Shown here: piece by piece, positions 52,204-60,746 of the stretch
How positions within the stretch are numbered: the stretch's first letter is position 1
Layout: each line of letters opens with the position of its first letter
Assembly (NCBI RefSeq): GCF_031583145.1
Contig: NZ_CP134050.1
Span: 2,741,501-2,805,500 of the forward strand
Source of the DNA: Brevibacillus brevis
GTDB taxonomy: Bacteria; Bacillota; Bacilli; Brevibacillales; Brevibacillaceae
Length of the DNA: 64,000 nucleotides
Reading direction: 5' to 3'
Notes under the pieces: generated by a model
The model's input: the letters and a program-made list of their open reading frames with translations, nothing else
Told to the model about the DNA's origin: nothing
Database searches by the model: none
Made by a program: the position numbers and the translations under genes

Positions 52204-52374
52204 TCCTATCTGTTAGGTAAGACGTATCGGAGATGAAATAGTTTCGCAAAGCGCCTCTGGCAAATGTTTCAATCCATGGGACAACTTTTTTGCACGAGTA
52301 GACAGCATAGAGGAAAAATTGCAAAAACGTCGAATTGCTGTTTATGTATAGATGAAAAAGTGGAGGTGTGTCTG

Positions 52375-53955
52375 GTGGAATTGAACATGCCAACGTTTTA
52401 TAATTTCGCGGCCCAAGTGGATGAGTGGGCTGTCAAACATCCGGACAAGCGTGCGGTGTGGGAGCTGGACGAGCAGGGACAAGAGCAGATCCTGACGTAC
52501 GAGGAGCTGCGCCGCTTTTCCAATCGAATCGCAAACGGACTTGGCTCCATCGGCATCGAACGGGGGGACAGGGTCTTGGTGCTTGTTTCCCGGGGCACGA
52601 CGGCCTACGGGCTGTACCTGGCATTGCTCAAGCTGGGCGCGGTCATCATGCCGGGCTCCGAGATGCTCCGCCAAAAAGACATCGAATACCGGGTTAACCA
52701 TGCCAAGGCAAAGGCTGTCATCGGTTTCGACGGGGTGCTGGCAGAGGTGGATCCGATCCGGGGGCAATGTGCGTCTCTCAAGCACTTTGTGACCATCGGT
52801 GAAAGCAAGGAGGGCTGGATCAGTCTCGATCACCTGCTGCAACACCAGGATGAGGAGTTCGAATGCGCGCAGACACGCTCCGATGAGCTCGCTTTCCTTT
52901 CCTATACCTCTGGTACGACGGGTGGTCCCAAAGGAGTCATGCACGTGCACGGTTGGCCCTTTGCTCATTTGGCTGTTGCGGCCAAGCAATGGCTGGATGT
53001 GCGGGAAGAGGACACGGTTTGGGCGACGGCAGGTCCCGGCTGGGCGAAATGGATCTGGAGCCCGTTTGTCTCGACGCTCGGGATGGGAGCGACAGCCTTC
53101 GTTTACAAAGGGCGTTTCGGTGCTGAGACGTACCTGAACTTGTTACAGAAGTATCCGATCTCTGTCTTGTGTGCGACGCCAACTGAGTACAGGCTGATGG
53201 CCAAGGTATCCGATCTGGAATCGTATCAGCTGCAGGCCCTTCGCTCTGCCTGTTCGGCGGGTGAGCCGCTCAACCGGGAAGTCATCGATACCTTCCGCCG
53301 CGTCTTCCAGTTGACGGTGCGCGATGGCTACGGACAGACGGAAAACACCTTGATTGTGGGGACCTTCGTCGGCATGGAGCCCAAGCCCGGTTCCATGGGG
53401 CGCCCCTCTCCAGTGGCCAGGATCGCCATTGTGGACGAGGAAGGAATGGAAGTGCAGACCGGACAAGTCGGGGATATCGCAATCGATCGCAACATGGTTG
53501 CGTTGTTCAAAGGGTATTTGGATGATCCGGAGCGTACGGCAAAAGCGTTCCGGGGAGAATGGTACATCACGGGCGACCAGGGACGGATGGATGAAGACGG
53601 TTACATTTGGTTTGAAGGGCGATCGGATGACATCATCATCTCCGGTGGCTACACGATCGGTCCTTTCGAAGTGGAGGACGCGCTAGTCAAGCATCCGGCA
53701 GTAGCCGAGTGCGCCGCAGTCGCGAGTCCCGACCCAGAGCGGGGCAACATCGTGAAAGCCTTTGTCATTCTGAAGAAAGGCGTCACGCCGTCGGATGAGC
53801 TGATCGCGCAGCTGCAAGAACACGTGAAGACGTTGACGGCTCCCTACAAGTACCCGCGCAAAATCGAATTTGTCGAGGAGCTGCCGAAGACGACATCCGG
53901 CAAGATCAGGCGGATTGAGCTGCGGCAGATGGAAAGAGATCGTTTGCGCTCGTAA
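52375..53955 (+). CDS. Acyl-CoA synthetase, MbcS/medium-chain-like
   Basis: 526-residue ANL-family acid-CoA ligase. The ATP motif is FLSYTSGTTGGPKGVMHVHG, then the YGQTEN motif, the hinge YITGDQGRMDEDGYIWFEGR, DDIIISGGYTIGPFEVEDAL, and the catalytic lysine in LPKTTSGKIRRIELR. The acetyl-CoA-synthetase-like loop GWAKWIWSPF and the overall length fit the medium-chain/benzoate/MbcS group that activates short branched or medium-chain acids. The GTG at 52375 is 6 nt after GGAGGTG; longer in-frame starts have no signal. It is monocistronic. Confidence 0.9.
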   Translation: MELNMPTFYNFAAQVDEWAVKHPDKRAVWELDEQGQEQILTYEELRRFSNRIANGLGSIGIERGDRVLVLVSRGTTAYGLYLALLKLGAVIMPGSEMLRQKDIEYRVNHAKAKAVIGFDGVLAEVDPIRGQCASLKHFVTIGESKEGWISLDHLLQHQDEEFECAQTRSDELAFLSYTSGTTGGPKGVMHVHGWPFAHLAVAAKQWLDVREEDTVWATAGPGWAKWIWSPFVSTLGMGATAFVYKGRFGAETYLNLLQKYPISVLCATPTEYRLMAKVSDLESYQLQALRSACSAGEPLNREVIDTFRRVFQLTVRDGYGQTENTLIVGTFVGMEPKPGSMGRPSPVARIAIVDEEGMEVQTGQVGDIAIDRNMVALFKGYLDDPERTAKAFRGEWYITGDQGRMDEDGYIWFEGRSDDIIISGGYTIGPFEVEDALVKHPAVAECAAVASPDPERGNIVKAFVILKKGVTPSDELIAQLQEHVKTLTAPYKYPRKIEFVEELPKTTSGKIRRIELRQMERDRLRS

Positions 53956-54060
53956 GTCGCAGTCTTACGGAAATGTAAGGTTGGCGTAAGTGTATTCGAT
54001 GGGAACATACGAGCATTTCCCCTACAATGAAAAACAGAAGCAAGGCAGGGGGAGTGCAGC

Positions 54061-54882
54061 ATGAGTCATTACACCGTCACGGCTGGAAGCAAGAGCGATT
54101 CCTTTATGGGGACGACTCGCGTAGCCAGCGTCAAACATACACCGAACCGACCGTGGAAACGATACCTCCTGTCCAGCGTCATCCTGACGATCCTGGTGGC
54201 TGTTCTGTCACCCGTCATGCTGGCCTGGGCAGGGAATATATGGATCGACCAAAAAAAGCTGGACCACGTGGAACAACTCGCGACCGGCAGCTACGTCAAG
54301 CTCGATGAGATGCCGGACTACGTGTGGCAATCCTTTGTTTCCGTGGAGGACCATCGCTTCATGACCCACCCGGGAGTCGACTATTACTCGTTGGCCCGAG
54401 CTGTCTGGGCCGATCTGCAGGCAGGGGCCTACGTCCAGGGAGGGAGCACGATTACGATGCAGCTGGCGCGCAACCTGTTTTTGACGCAAGACAAGACCTT
54501 GCTGCGCAAAGCGAAAGAAATTGCCATCGCCTTTCAGTTGGAACAGCGGTACAGCAAAGAGCAGTTGATGGAAATGTATCTGAACGTGATTTACTTCGGG
54601 CACGGCTGCTACGGGATTGACGCTGCTTCCCAGCTGTACTTCGGGAAAAAGGGGAATGGCAAAGGGGCCGAGGCCATTTCCCTGGGGGAAGCAGCGATGC
54701 TCGCTTCGCTTCCCAAGTCCCCGGCAGCGTACTCGCCACTCAAGCACTGGCAGGAGGCCAAACAGCGCCAAGCCGTCGTGCTTGGGCAGATGGTCGAGCA
54801 GGGAGTGATTACAAAGGAACAAATGCGTCAGGCCCAAACCGAAGCCATCGCGAAGAAGCCTGCACGTACACCGGCGTCGTAG
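54061..54882 (+). CDS. Monofunctional GT51 peptidoglycan glycosyltransferase
   Basis: 273 residues. A short cytoplasmic tail and one transmembrane helix (LLSSVILTILVAVLSPVMLA) precede a GT51 domain, and no transpeptidase domain follows. Catalytic and donor-site motifs are SVEDHRFMTHPGVDYYSLAR (with the catalytic Glu), GGSTITMQLARNLFLTQDKT, RKAKEIAIAFQLEQRYSKEQ, and YLNVIYFGHGCYGIDAAS. It polymerises lipid II into glycan chains. GGGGGAG precedes the ATG. It is unlinked to other cell-wall genes. Confidence 0.94.
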   Translation: MSHYTVTAGSKSDSFMGTTRVASVKHTPNRPWKRYLLSSVILTILVAVLSPVMLAWAGNIWIDQKKLDHVEQLATGSYVKLDEMPDYVWQSFVSVEDHRFMTHPGVDYYSLARAVWADLQAGAYVQGGSTITMQLARNLFLTQDKTLLRKAKEIAIAFQLEQRYSKEQLMEMYLNVIYFGHGCYGIDAASQLYFGKKGNGKGAEAISLGEAAMLASLPKSPAAYSPLKHWQEAKQRQAVVLGQMVEQGVITKEQMRQAQTEAIAKKPARTPAS

Positions 54883-54905
54883 ACCATATGGCGCCGAAAT
54901 AGGAA

Positions 54906-54938
54906 GGAGCTCCTCTGTCTGCAGGCAGGGGAGTTTTT
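54906..54938 (+). terminator. Probable intrinsic terminator
   Basis: GCTCCTCTGTCTGCAGGCAG-type hairpin closing with GGGGAG, followed by TTTTT. Confidence 0.6.
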
Positions 54939-54999
54939 CTGCTATTTGGATGGGGGCTGCCCAAACAGCGAAAGTCCGGGCAGCTTTCCCTATGCAGAG

Positions 55000-56112
55000 C
55001 TATGTCGTTCGGTTGACGGCTTTGCTCAAGGCGTCTTCAAGGACGTGGGCGTACTGCATGGTCGTCTCGATCTTCGAGTGGCCGAGCTGTGCCTGCAGCT
55101 GGTGCGGGTCCGGATTCAGACGCAAAAACTGGGTTGCGAAGCTGTGGCGCAGCTTATGTACCGACAGATCCGGAATGCCAAAGGCCTTTGCGTATTTTTT
55201 GACGAGCTTTTGCACGGACCGGACCTCGATCCTGTGACCGTTCGGATTGGTGGGAGAAACGGCCAGAAACACCGCATTCTCCTGGGGAGAAGGGCGGTAT
55301 TTGTCTCGGGCTTGCAGATAGCGGATCAAATACTCTTTGCCCCAATCGCTGAAAAAAGGCGCATCTTCCTTTTTTCCTTTACGGATCAGCTTCAGCTGGT
55401 TTTTTTCCATCACGATGTCGCTCAAATCCAGGCTGACGATTTCCGAAACCCGAAAGCCCCCGGACAAGATCAGGGCGACGATGGCCGTATCGCGATCGCG
55501 GTTCTGCATATGATACTGCTGCTTTTTGGCGGTTTGGCAGTGCGCCAGATACCCGTTGTAGATGAAATCGACAAATTCATAGATTTCTTCGTCAATCAAT
55601 ATTTTGGCCCGAATGGCGTGAGCGCGGGCAAGCGGAGTCAGCTCCGTTGTCTCCACCTCAATTTTGGCCATAACGTTGCGATTCAGGTAGGATTCGCCGT
55701 TCTCATCCTCTGCCAAAGCGGATAAATAATGAAACAACGACTTCAGGCTGGAGATTTTTCGGCTGATCGTGCGGTCGCTGTATTCTTTGCGCGAGCTTCT
55801 GGTCGGGCGGGTGAGCAAAGCCGACCGCTCATACAAATGAGATTCCTGGAGATAGAGGATGTAGCTTTCCACCGTTTCTTTCTTCAGCTCATTCAGGTCT
55901 GCGAGGGGGATGTCTTTCATGTCGGTTGCACGTGTCAATCCCTCCGTCATCATCCAGCGAAAGAAAAAAGCGATATCACGCAAGTAGGCGAGCAGCGTGG
56001 AGGGGGAATTTTTTTTCGTCTTCTTGTGTTCGATGAACTTTTCAATATACCAAGGATAGGCGCCGATGGATTGCAAAAGCTGCAGGGCGTCTCGCTGTTT
56101 CGTCACGGACAT
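55000..56112 (-). CDS. xerS: Tyrosine recombinase XerS-like
   Basis: 370-residue site-specific recombinase. An N-terminal SAM-like core-binding domain (SPSTLLAYLRDIAFFFRWMM, about 35-135) precedes the catalytic domain. Catalytic residues are Arg in LILSGGFRVSEIVSLDLSDI, His and Arg in LSVHKLRHSFATQFL, His in LQAQLGHSKIETTMQYAHV, and its final Tyr. The long insertion (RSALLTRPTRSSRKEYSD) and length fit XerS rather than XerC/XerD of about 300 residues. GGTGGTGG precedes the ATG. No recognisable dif site was found next to it. Confidence 0.88.
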   Translation of the reverse strand: MSVTKQRDALQLLQSIGAYPWYIEKFIEHKKTKKNSPSTLLAYLRDIAFFFRWMMTEGLTRATDMKDIPLADLNELKKETVESYILYLQESHLYERSALLTRPTRSSRKEYSDRTISRKISSLKSLFHYLSALAEDENGESYLNRNVMAKIEVETTELTPLARAHAIRAKILIDEEIYEFVDFIYNGYLAHCQTAKKQQYHMQNRDRDTAIVALILSGGFRVSEIVSLDLSDIVMEKNQLKLIRKGKKEDAPFFSDWGKEYLIRYLQARDKYRPSPQENAVFLAVSPTNPNGHRIEVRSVQKLVKKYAKAFGIPDLSVHKLRHSFATQFLRLNPDPHQLQAQLGHSKIETTMQYAHVLEDALSKAVNRTT

Positions 56113-56169
56113 GCTACCACCACCATTCTCGATGAATTGGATACGAACATATATTCTAGCAAAAACAAA

Positions 56170-56214
56170 ACCGTCTGGGAATGAAAAATTACCATCTAGA
56201 CAATCATCCCGACG
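56170..56214. repeat. Inverted repeat upstream of xerS
   Basis: CCGTCTGGGA (56170-56179) pairs with TCCCGACGG (56206-56214) with one bulged T around a 26-nt loop. It lies in the divergent gap between xerS and the ferredoxin-like gene. Role unknown. Confidence 0.35.
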
Positions 56215-56279
56215 GCAGGTATAGTTAGAAGGTACATAAAACGTAACGATTCCGTTTCATAAAAGGAAGGAGAAAGCGA

Positions 56280-56657
56280 ATGGCGACTTGGGATTTGACT
56301 CAAACCAGGCACCATGTTTTGCTGTGCAATGGAGGAAGCTGCACACGCAAGGGAGGGGAAGAGCTGACGACAGCGATCCGTGATGCGATTACGGAAGCAG
56401 GATTGGATGATGTGGTTCATACGACCCGCACTCGCTGCAACGGGCGATGCGAGGATGCTTGTGTCATGATCGTCTACCCGGAGGGGATCTGGTACCAGAA
56501 CGTCACCCCGGATGACGCAAAGCGCATCGTGGAGCAACACTTTCAAAATGGAGATCCGGTCGCTTCGCTGATTTCCCATCACTATTCGGACAGAAGCTTT
56601 GTTCGAGACGAAAAAGCGGTACCCGGTATCTTGAAGTCAGAAAAGAACAAGAAGTAA
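56280..56657 (+). CDS. Thioredoxin-like [2Fe-2S] ferredoxin domain protein
   Basis: 125 residues. Four cysteines fit a thioredoxin-like 2Fe-2S cluster: LLCNGGSCTRKGGEE gives a Cys pair and TRCNGRCEDACVMIVYPEG gives the second set with one extra Cys. The VYPEGIWYQNVTPDDAKRIV segment is family-typical (NuoE/CbiW-like). It probably carries electrons, with partner unknown. GGAAGGAG precedes the ATG. A C-terminal tail of about 30 polar residues is outside the domain. Confidence 0.9.
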   Translation: MATWDLTQTRHHVLLCNGGSCTRKGGEELTTAIRDAITEAGLDDVVHTTRTRCNGRCEDACVMIVYPEGIWYQNVTPDDAKRIVEQHFQNGDPVASLISHHYSDRSFVRDEKAVPGILKSEKNKK

Positions 56658-56659
56658 GT

Positions 56660-56703
56660 CAAAACCGCGCTTTAGCTGCCACAGCTGGAGGGTGGTTTTT
56701 TTT
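56660..56703 (+). terminator. Probable intrinsic terminator
   Basis: AAACC/GGTTT outer stem with AGCT/AGCT inside, followed by eight T residues. Confidence 0.55.
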
Positions 56704-57009
56704 ATGGGGAAAGGCGATGCGTGCGTGTCAGGAGGGAGTACAGCCAAGTTTTCGAATGTCTAAGATGGTGGGAAACGGAGAAATTATGATGGATAGACCA
56801 AAGAACATGCTTGAAAGCGCTATCTTTTGTGTCTTTGTGATATGGACATTTCAAGAAAACGATGGTATTCTGATGAGGAGTAAGGTTGATATTATGCGAT
56901 TTTTCTAAAAGAGATTTAGTCCGTGTGGTATGAACACTTGTATTCGTGGAATTTACTTCCGGCGTTCGCAGGTGTCCAGACCTACGACTGACTGTTGGAG
57001 GGATTCGAC
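56704..57009 (+). other. Intergenic/leader region before kbl
   Basis: About 300 bp without a convincing gene. A candidate promoter, TGGACA (56843-56848), 17-bp spacer, TATTCT (56866-56871), would give a leader of about 130 nt for kbl-tdh. A 63-codon frame at 56717-56908 has no recognisable features. Confidence 0.45.
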
Positions 57010-58203
57010 TTGTCGAGCAAAACATTGGAAGCTTTCTTGCACGAAAACCTGGAAGACCTGAAAAGCAAAGGGTTGTACAATGTGATCGACCCGCTGCAAA
57101 GCGCAAATGGCCCGGTTATCACCATTTCCGGAAAGGAACTGATAAACCTGTCCTCCAATAACTACCTGGGACTCGCGACAGACCAACGCCTGATCGATGC
57201 AGCGATGGCTGCCGCCCAGAAGTACGGGGTAGGGGCAGGAGCGGTTCGTACCATCAACGGTACGCTGGAGCTCCATGTGCAGCTGGAAGAAAAGCTCGCA
57301 GCGTTCAAGCATACCGAAGCGGCAATCGCTTACCAGTCCGGTTTCAACTGCAACATGGCAGCGATCTCCGCTGTCATGGACAAGGACGATGCGATCCTGT
57401 CCGACGAGCTGAATCACGCTTCGATCATTGACGGCTGCCGCCTGTCTCGGGCACAGATCATTCGGGTGAATCATTCGGATATCGACGATCTTCGGGCGAA
57501 GGCCAAGGAAGCGAAAGAATCCGGCAAGTATAAAAAAGTGATGGTCATTACAGACGGCGTCTTCTCCATGGACGGCGACATCGCCAAGCTCCCGGAAATC
57601 GTGGAGGTCGCAGAGGAGTTCGACCTGATTACGTACGTGGATGACGCTCACGGCTCTGGTGTGCTCGGGAAAGGGGCAGGTACGGTCAAGCACTTTGGAT
57701 TGTCGGACAAAATCGACTTCCAGATCGGCACGCTCTCCAAAGCCATTGGAGTCGTAGGCGGATACGTAGCGGGCAGAAAGGACCTGATCGACTGGCTCAA
57801 GGTCCGCAGCCGTCCTTTCCTGTTCTCGACTGCGCTGACGCCGGCAGACGTCGCTGCTTCTATCACCGCGATCGATATATTGCAAAACAGCACAGAACTC
57901 CATGACAAGCTGTGGGACAACGGCAATTACCTGAAGAAGGGCCTCAAGCAGCTCGGATTCGATATCGGCAACAGCGAAACCCCGATCACGCCTTGCATTA
58001 TCGGAGACGAAAAACAGACGCAGGAATTCAGCAAACGACTGTATGAAGCTGGCGTTTACGCCAAAGCGATCGTCTTTCCGACGGTACCAAAAGGAACGGG
58101 ACGCGTACGAAACATGCCAACCGCAGCCCATACCAAAGAAATGCTGGATCGCGCCCTTGGCATCTATGAAAAAGTTGGGAAAGAAATGGGGATCTTGAAA
58201 TGA
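57010..58203 (+). CDS. kbl: Glycine C-acetyltransferase (2-amino-3-ketobutyrate CoA ligase)
   Basis: 397-residue PLP enzyme of the alpha-oxoamine synthase family. It cleaves 2-amino-3-ketobutyrate with CoA to glycine and acetyl-CoA. Motifs include [56 protein letters not shown] and the PLP lysine in [19 protein letters not shown]. The TTG at 57010 lies 6 nt after GGAGGG; the TTG at 56995 overlaps that site. The stop overlaps the tdh start as ATGA, so threonine degradation is coordinated. Confidence 0.95.
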   Translation: MSSKTLEAFLHENLEDLKSKGLYNVIDPLQSANGPVITISGKELINLSSNNYLGLATDQRLIDAAMAAAQKYGVGAGAVRTINGTLELHVQLEEKLAAFKHTEAAIAYQSGFNCNMAAISAVMDKDDAILSDELNHASIIDGCRLSRAQIIRVNHSDIDDLRAKAKEAKESGKYKKVMVITDGVFSMDGDIAKLPEIVEVAEEFDLITYVDDAHGSGVLGKGAGTVKHFGLSDKIDFQIGTLSKAIGVVGGYVAGRKDLIDWLKVRSRPFLFSTALTPADVAASITAIDILQNSTELHDKLWDNGNYLKKGLKQLGFDIGNSETPITPCIIGDEKQTQEFSKRLYEAGVYAKAIVFPTVPKGTGRVRNMPTAAHTKEMLDRALGIYEKVGKEMGILK

Positions 58204-59162
58204 AAAAGATTTTCGTCACCGGAGCATTGGGACAAATCGGGTCAGAGCTCGTCATGAAACTGCGTGAAGTCTACGGAGCGGACCAAGTCATCGCATCAGA
58301 TATCCGAAAGAAAGACGATGATCAGGTGGTGAAGTCTGGCCCCTTTGAAATTCTCGACGTCACGGACGGCAAGCGGATGTTTGAACTGGCCAAGTCTCAT
58401 CAGGTCGACACAATCATTCATTTGGCTGCACTGCTGTCGGCGACGGCGGAAGCAAAGCCGCTTTTGGCATGGAACCTGAACATGGGCGGGCTGGTCAATG
58501 CGCTTGAAGCAGCGCGGGAGCTGAACTGCCAGTTTTTCACTCCCAGCTCGATCGGAGCATTCGGGCCATCGACGCCGAAAAACAACACCCCGCAAGACAC
58601 CATCCAACGGCCGACGACCATGTACGGTGTCAATAAAGTGTCGGGCGAATTGCTGTGCGATTACTACTACCAAAAGTTTGGGGTGGATACGCGTGGGGTG
58701 CGCTTCCCCGGCCTGATTTCCTATGTAGCCCCTCCAGGAGGCGGAACAACCGACTACGCCGTCGAAATTTACTACAAGGCGATCCAGGAAGGTGCTTATA
58801 CCTCCTACATCGCAAAAGACACTTACATGGACATGATGTATATGCCGGATGCCTTGAATGCGATCATCTCCCTGATGGAAGCGGACGGCACGAAGCTGAA
58901 GCATCGCAATGCGTTCAACGTGACGGCCATGAGCATTGAACCGGAGCAAGTGGCAGCAGCTATCCGCAAGCACATCCCGGACTTCAAGCTCTCCTACCAG
59001 GTAGACCCTGTGCGCCAGGCGATCGCGGACAGCTGGCCGAACTCCATCGATGCGACGGCGGCCAAAGAAGAGTGGGGCTTTACCGCCGAGTACGATTTGG
59101 ATAAGATGACGGAAGACATGCTCGCGAAATTGCGTCGAAAGCTGCTGCAAAAAGTGGGATAA
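58200..59162 (+). CDS. tdh: L-threonine 3-dehydrogenase, SDR/epimerase type
   Basis: 320-residue NAD-dependent short-chain dehydrogenase of the epimerase-like TDH type (not the zinc MDR type of Escherichia coli). The nucleotide motif is [20 protein letters not shown]. The catalytic Ser/Thr-Tyr-Lys are in [11 protein letters not shown] and [14 protein letters not shown], and the TDH-specific [20 protein letters not shown] follows. It oxidises L-threonine to 2-amino-3-ketobutyrate, which Kbl then cleaves. Start by ATGA coupling to kbl. Confidence 0.95.
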   Translation: MKKIFVTGALGQIGSELVMKLREVYGADQVIASDIRKKDDDQVVKSGPFEILDVTDGKRMFELAKSHQVDTIIHLAALLSATAEAKPLLAWNLNMGGLVNALEAARELNCQFFTPSSIGAFGPSTPKNNTPQDTIQRPTTMYGVNKVSGELLCDYYYQKFGVDTRGVRFPGLISYVAPPGGGTTDYAVEIYYKAIQEGAYTSYIAKDTYMDMMYMPDALNAIISLMEADGTKLKHRNAFNVTAMSIEPEQVAAAIRKHIPDFKLSYQVDPVRQAIADSWPNSIDATAAKEEWGFTAEYDLDKMTEDMLAKLRRKLLQKVG

Positions 59163-59172
59163 AAGAAGTGTT

Positions 59173-59218
59173 GAAAAGACTGCCATGGCGGAAAAATTCC
59201 CAGGCAGTCTTTTTTTAT
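59173..59218 (+). terminator. Intrinsic terminator of kbl-tdh
   Basis: AAAGACTGCC/GGCAGTCTTTTTTT stem with an 18-nt loop. Confidence 0.85.
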
Positions 59219-59236
59219 CGCTGGGCAATCTGGCTG

Positions 59237-59265
59237 TTGGAAGGAGAAGGGAAATATGGTAGAAT
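59237..59265 (+). promoter_or_regulatory. Candidate promoter of the AraC gene
   Basis: TTGGAA (59237-59242), 17-bp spacer, TAGAAT (59260-59265). Confidence 0.5.
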
Positions 59266-59350
59266 GATTGGCGAACGGTTGTTCTGAGCGGACGTGTTCT
59301 CTACTATCAGGCGTTCGTCAGGAAAAGTTGAGTAAAAGGCAGGTGCAGCC

Positions 59351-60163
59351 ATGGACAATGATCGGTACGCCGAGATCGATGCGGTGATCGAATTTATTCA
59401 CCGGCATATCGACGAACCACTTCCCCTTTCTCGTCTGGCTTCGTATGTCGCATACAGCCCCTATCATTTTACCCGCATTTTTAAAGAGAGAATGGGGTTG
59501 CCCCCGCTCTATTACGTTTCCTCTCTGCGCCTGCAAAAAGCGAAAGACTTGCTTTTGAAAACCAACATGAGCATCCGCGATATCGGATTGGAAATTGGGC
59601 AGCAAAGCCTGGGCACGTTTTCTACCCGATTCACCGAACGGGTAGGGGTGACTCCTTCGGTTTTTCGCTATTCCGCCCAAGCGGCTGACACAGACTTTCA
59701 AACTCTGCGAAAGATTGGCGACTGGAACCTGGAAAAACTGCCTACCCCACGGAAATTTTCCGTGACCGGGACCGTTCATGCCGAGCTCCCGTTTGACGGT
59801 GTCGTCTTGGTCGGCCTGTTCGCCAAGCCGATTCCGGAAGGGTTGCCGCTGTATGGGACCGTAATCCGTTCTTCGGCAGGACATTTTTCCCTGAGAGATA
59901 TCAGGCCGGGGACGTATTACCTGATGGCAACTTCCGTCCATTGGGAGATGGATGCCAAGGAAATCCTGCTCCCGAACTCGACGCTCCGCACCCGTTCCAG
60001 ACAGCCTATCATCGTCACTCCAGATTCGGTGGTTCCCCATCAAGACGTCAGGCTCTACCCGCCCCGCCCCGACGATCCACCTATCCTCATCTCGCTGCCG
60101 CTGCTCATGAACCACTTCCTGGCAAAGCATGAGGGCGCGGGCAACGGGGGAGGCAGGATCTAA
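59351..60163 (+). CDS. AraC family regulator with N-terminal HTH and unusual C-terminal domain
   Basis: 270 residues. The two AraC helix-turn-helix units are at the N terminus: LPLSRLASYVAYSPYHFTRI (FKERMG), and SIRDIGLEIGQQSLGTFSTR ending ERVGVTPSVFR (to about residue 107). The C-terminal part is not a Rob/GyrI-type fold I recognise. It contains a beta-sandwich-like stretch, FSVTGTVHAELPFDGVVLVG and SLRDIRPGTYYLMATSVHWE, resembling carboxypeptidase regulatory-like modules. AGGCAGGTG precedes the ATG. Target and ligand are unknown. Confidence 0.85.
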   Translation: MDNDRYAEIDAVIEFIHRHIDEPLPLSRLASYVAYSPYHFTRIFKERMGLPPLYYVSSLRLQKAKDLLLKTNMSIRDIGLEIGQQSLGTFSTRFTERVGVTPSVFRYSAQAADTDFQTLRKIGDWNLEKLPTPRKFSVTGTVHAELPFDGVVLVGLFAKPIPEGLPLYGTVIRSSAGHFSLRDIRPGTYYLMATSVHWEMDAKEILLPNSTLRTRSRQPIIVTPDSVVPHQDVRLYPPRPDDPPILISLPLLMNHFLAKHEGAGNGGGRI

Positions 60164-60229
60164 GAGAATGGTCATGCAAAAGATCGGGCGGAAATCGGAA
60201 GGGGACCGATAGACGGGAAGACTCGACGC

Positions 60230-60523
60230 TCAACTCAGCAACTGACCGATGGCTAGTACAAAGATCAAGATGACGGAAAGGCTAAAGGACATCATCAGGG
60301 TGATCCCGATCCTCAGTGCGGTCAGCCAGTTGTTGATGGAAAATAGTCCGAGGAAGCTCAGGAAAAAGGCGGCAAGGGACAGACACAGGACGATCCAAAG
60401 GGGATGGACGCCTGTCCAATGAAAGATCGCTGTCTTTACCTGGGAAGAAAAGGCAGAAGATGCAAACAAGGCGAGGCAGAACAAGGTCAGGATGAATGAC
60501 CATCGATTACAGTGACGGGCCAA
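60230..60523 (-). CDS. Hypothetical membrane protein (97 aa)
   Basis: Three hydrophobic segments: SFILTLFCLALFASSAFSS, LWIVLCLSLAAFFLSFLGLF and IGITLMMSFSLSVILIFVLA. No charged motif or family signature is seen. The TTG at 60523 lies 5-6 nt after GAGAGGTG; the GTG at 60532 overlaps that site. It lies alone between the AraC gene (convergent) and the glycosidase gene. Confidence 0.55.
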   Translation of the reverse strand: MARHCNRWSFILTLFCLALFASSAFSSQVKTAIFHWTGVHPLWIVLCLSLAAFFLSFLGLFSINNWLTALRIGITLMMSFSLSVILIFVLAIGQLLS

Positions 60524-60674
60524 AGGAAACACCTCTCATGTAACCAATTTGGGTGATGATGAACTAGGTCTGCAGTACGAAATCCTTGTTCTTATTTTAT
60601 TTGGAAACATTTTCAAATTCAACAGTTTTCGACAGGGATGCCAATCTGGACATCATGCAATCCCAATCCAAATT

Positions 60675-60738
60675 AAAAGATGATTGCGAACGCTCCCGCA
60701 GGAATATCGGAGCTTTGTGCAATCATCTTTCTTTTTTG
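60675..60738. terminator. Terminator downstream of the glycosidase gene
   Basis: AAAGATGATTGC pairs with GCAATCATCTTT around a long loop containing a secondary GCTCC/GGAGC pairing. T-rich flanks follow on both strands. Confidence 0.65.
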
Positions 60739-60746
60739 GGGGGCGC

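Noticed and set aside
56113..56279. dif/difSL recombination site next to xerS
   Set aside because: No 28-31-bp sequence resembling known Firmicute dif or streptococcal difSL sites was seen in the flanks.
56717..56908. 63-codon open frame upstream of kbl
   Set aside because: The candidate ribosome binding site is too close to the start, the product has no recognisable features, and a plausible kbl promoter lies inside it.
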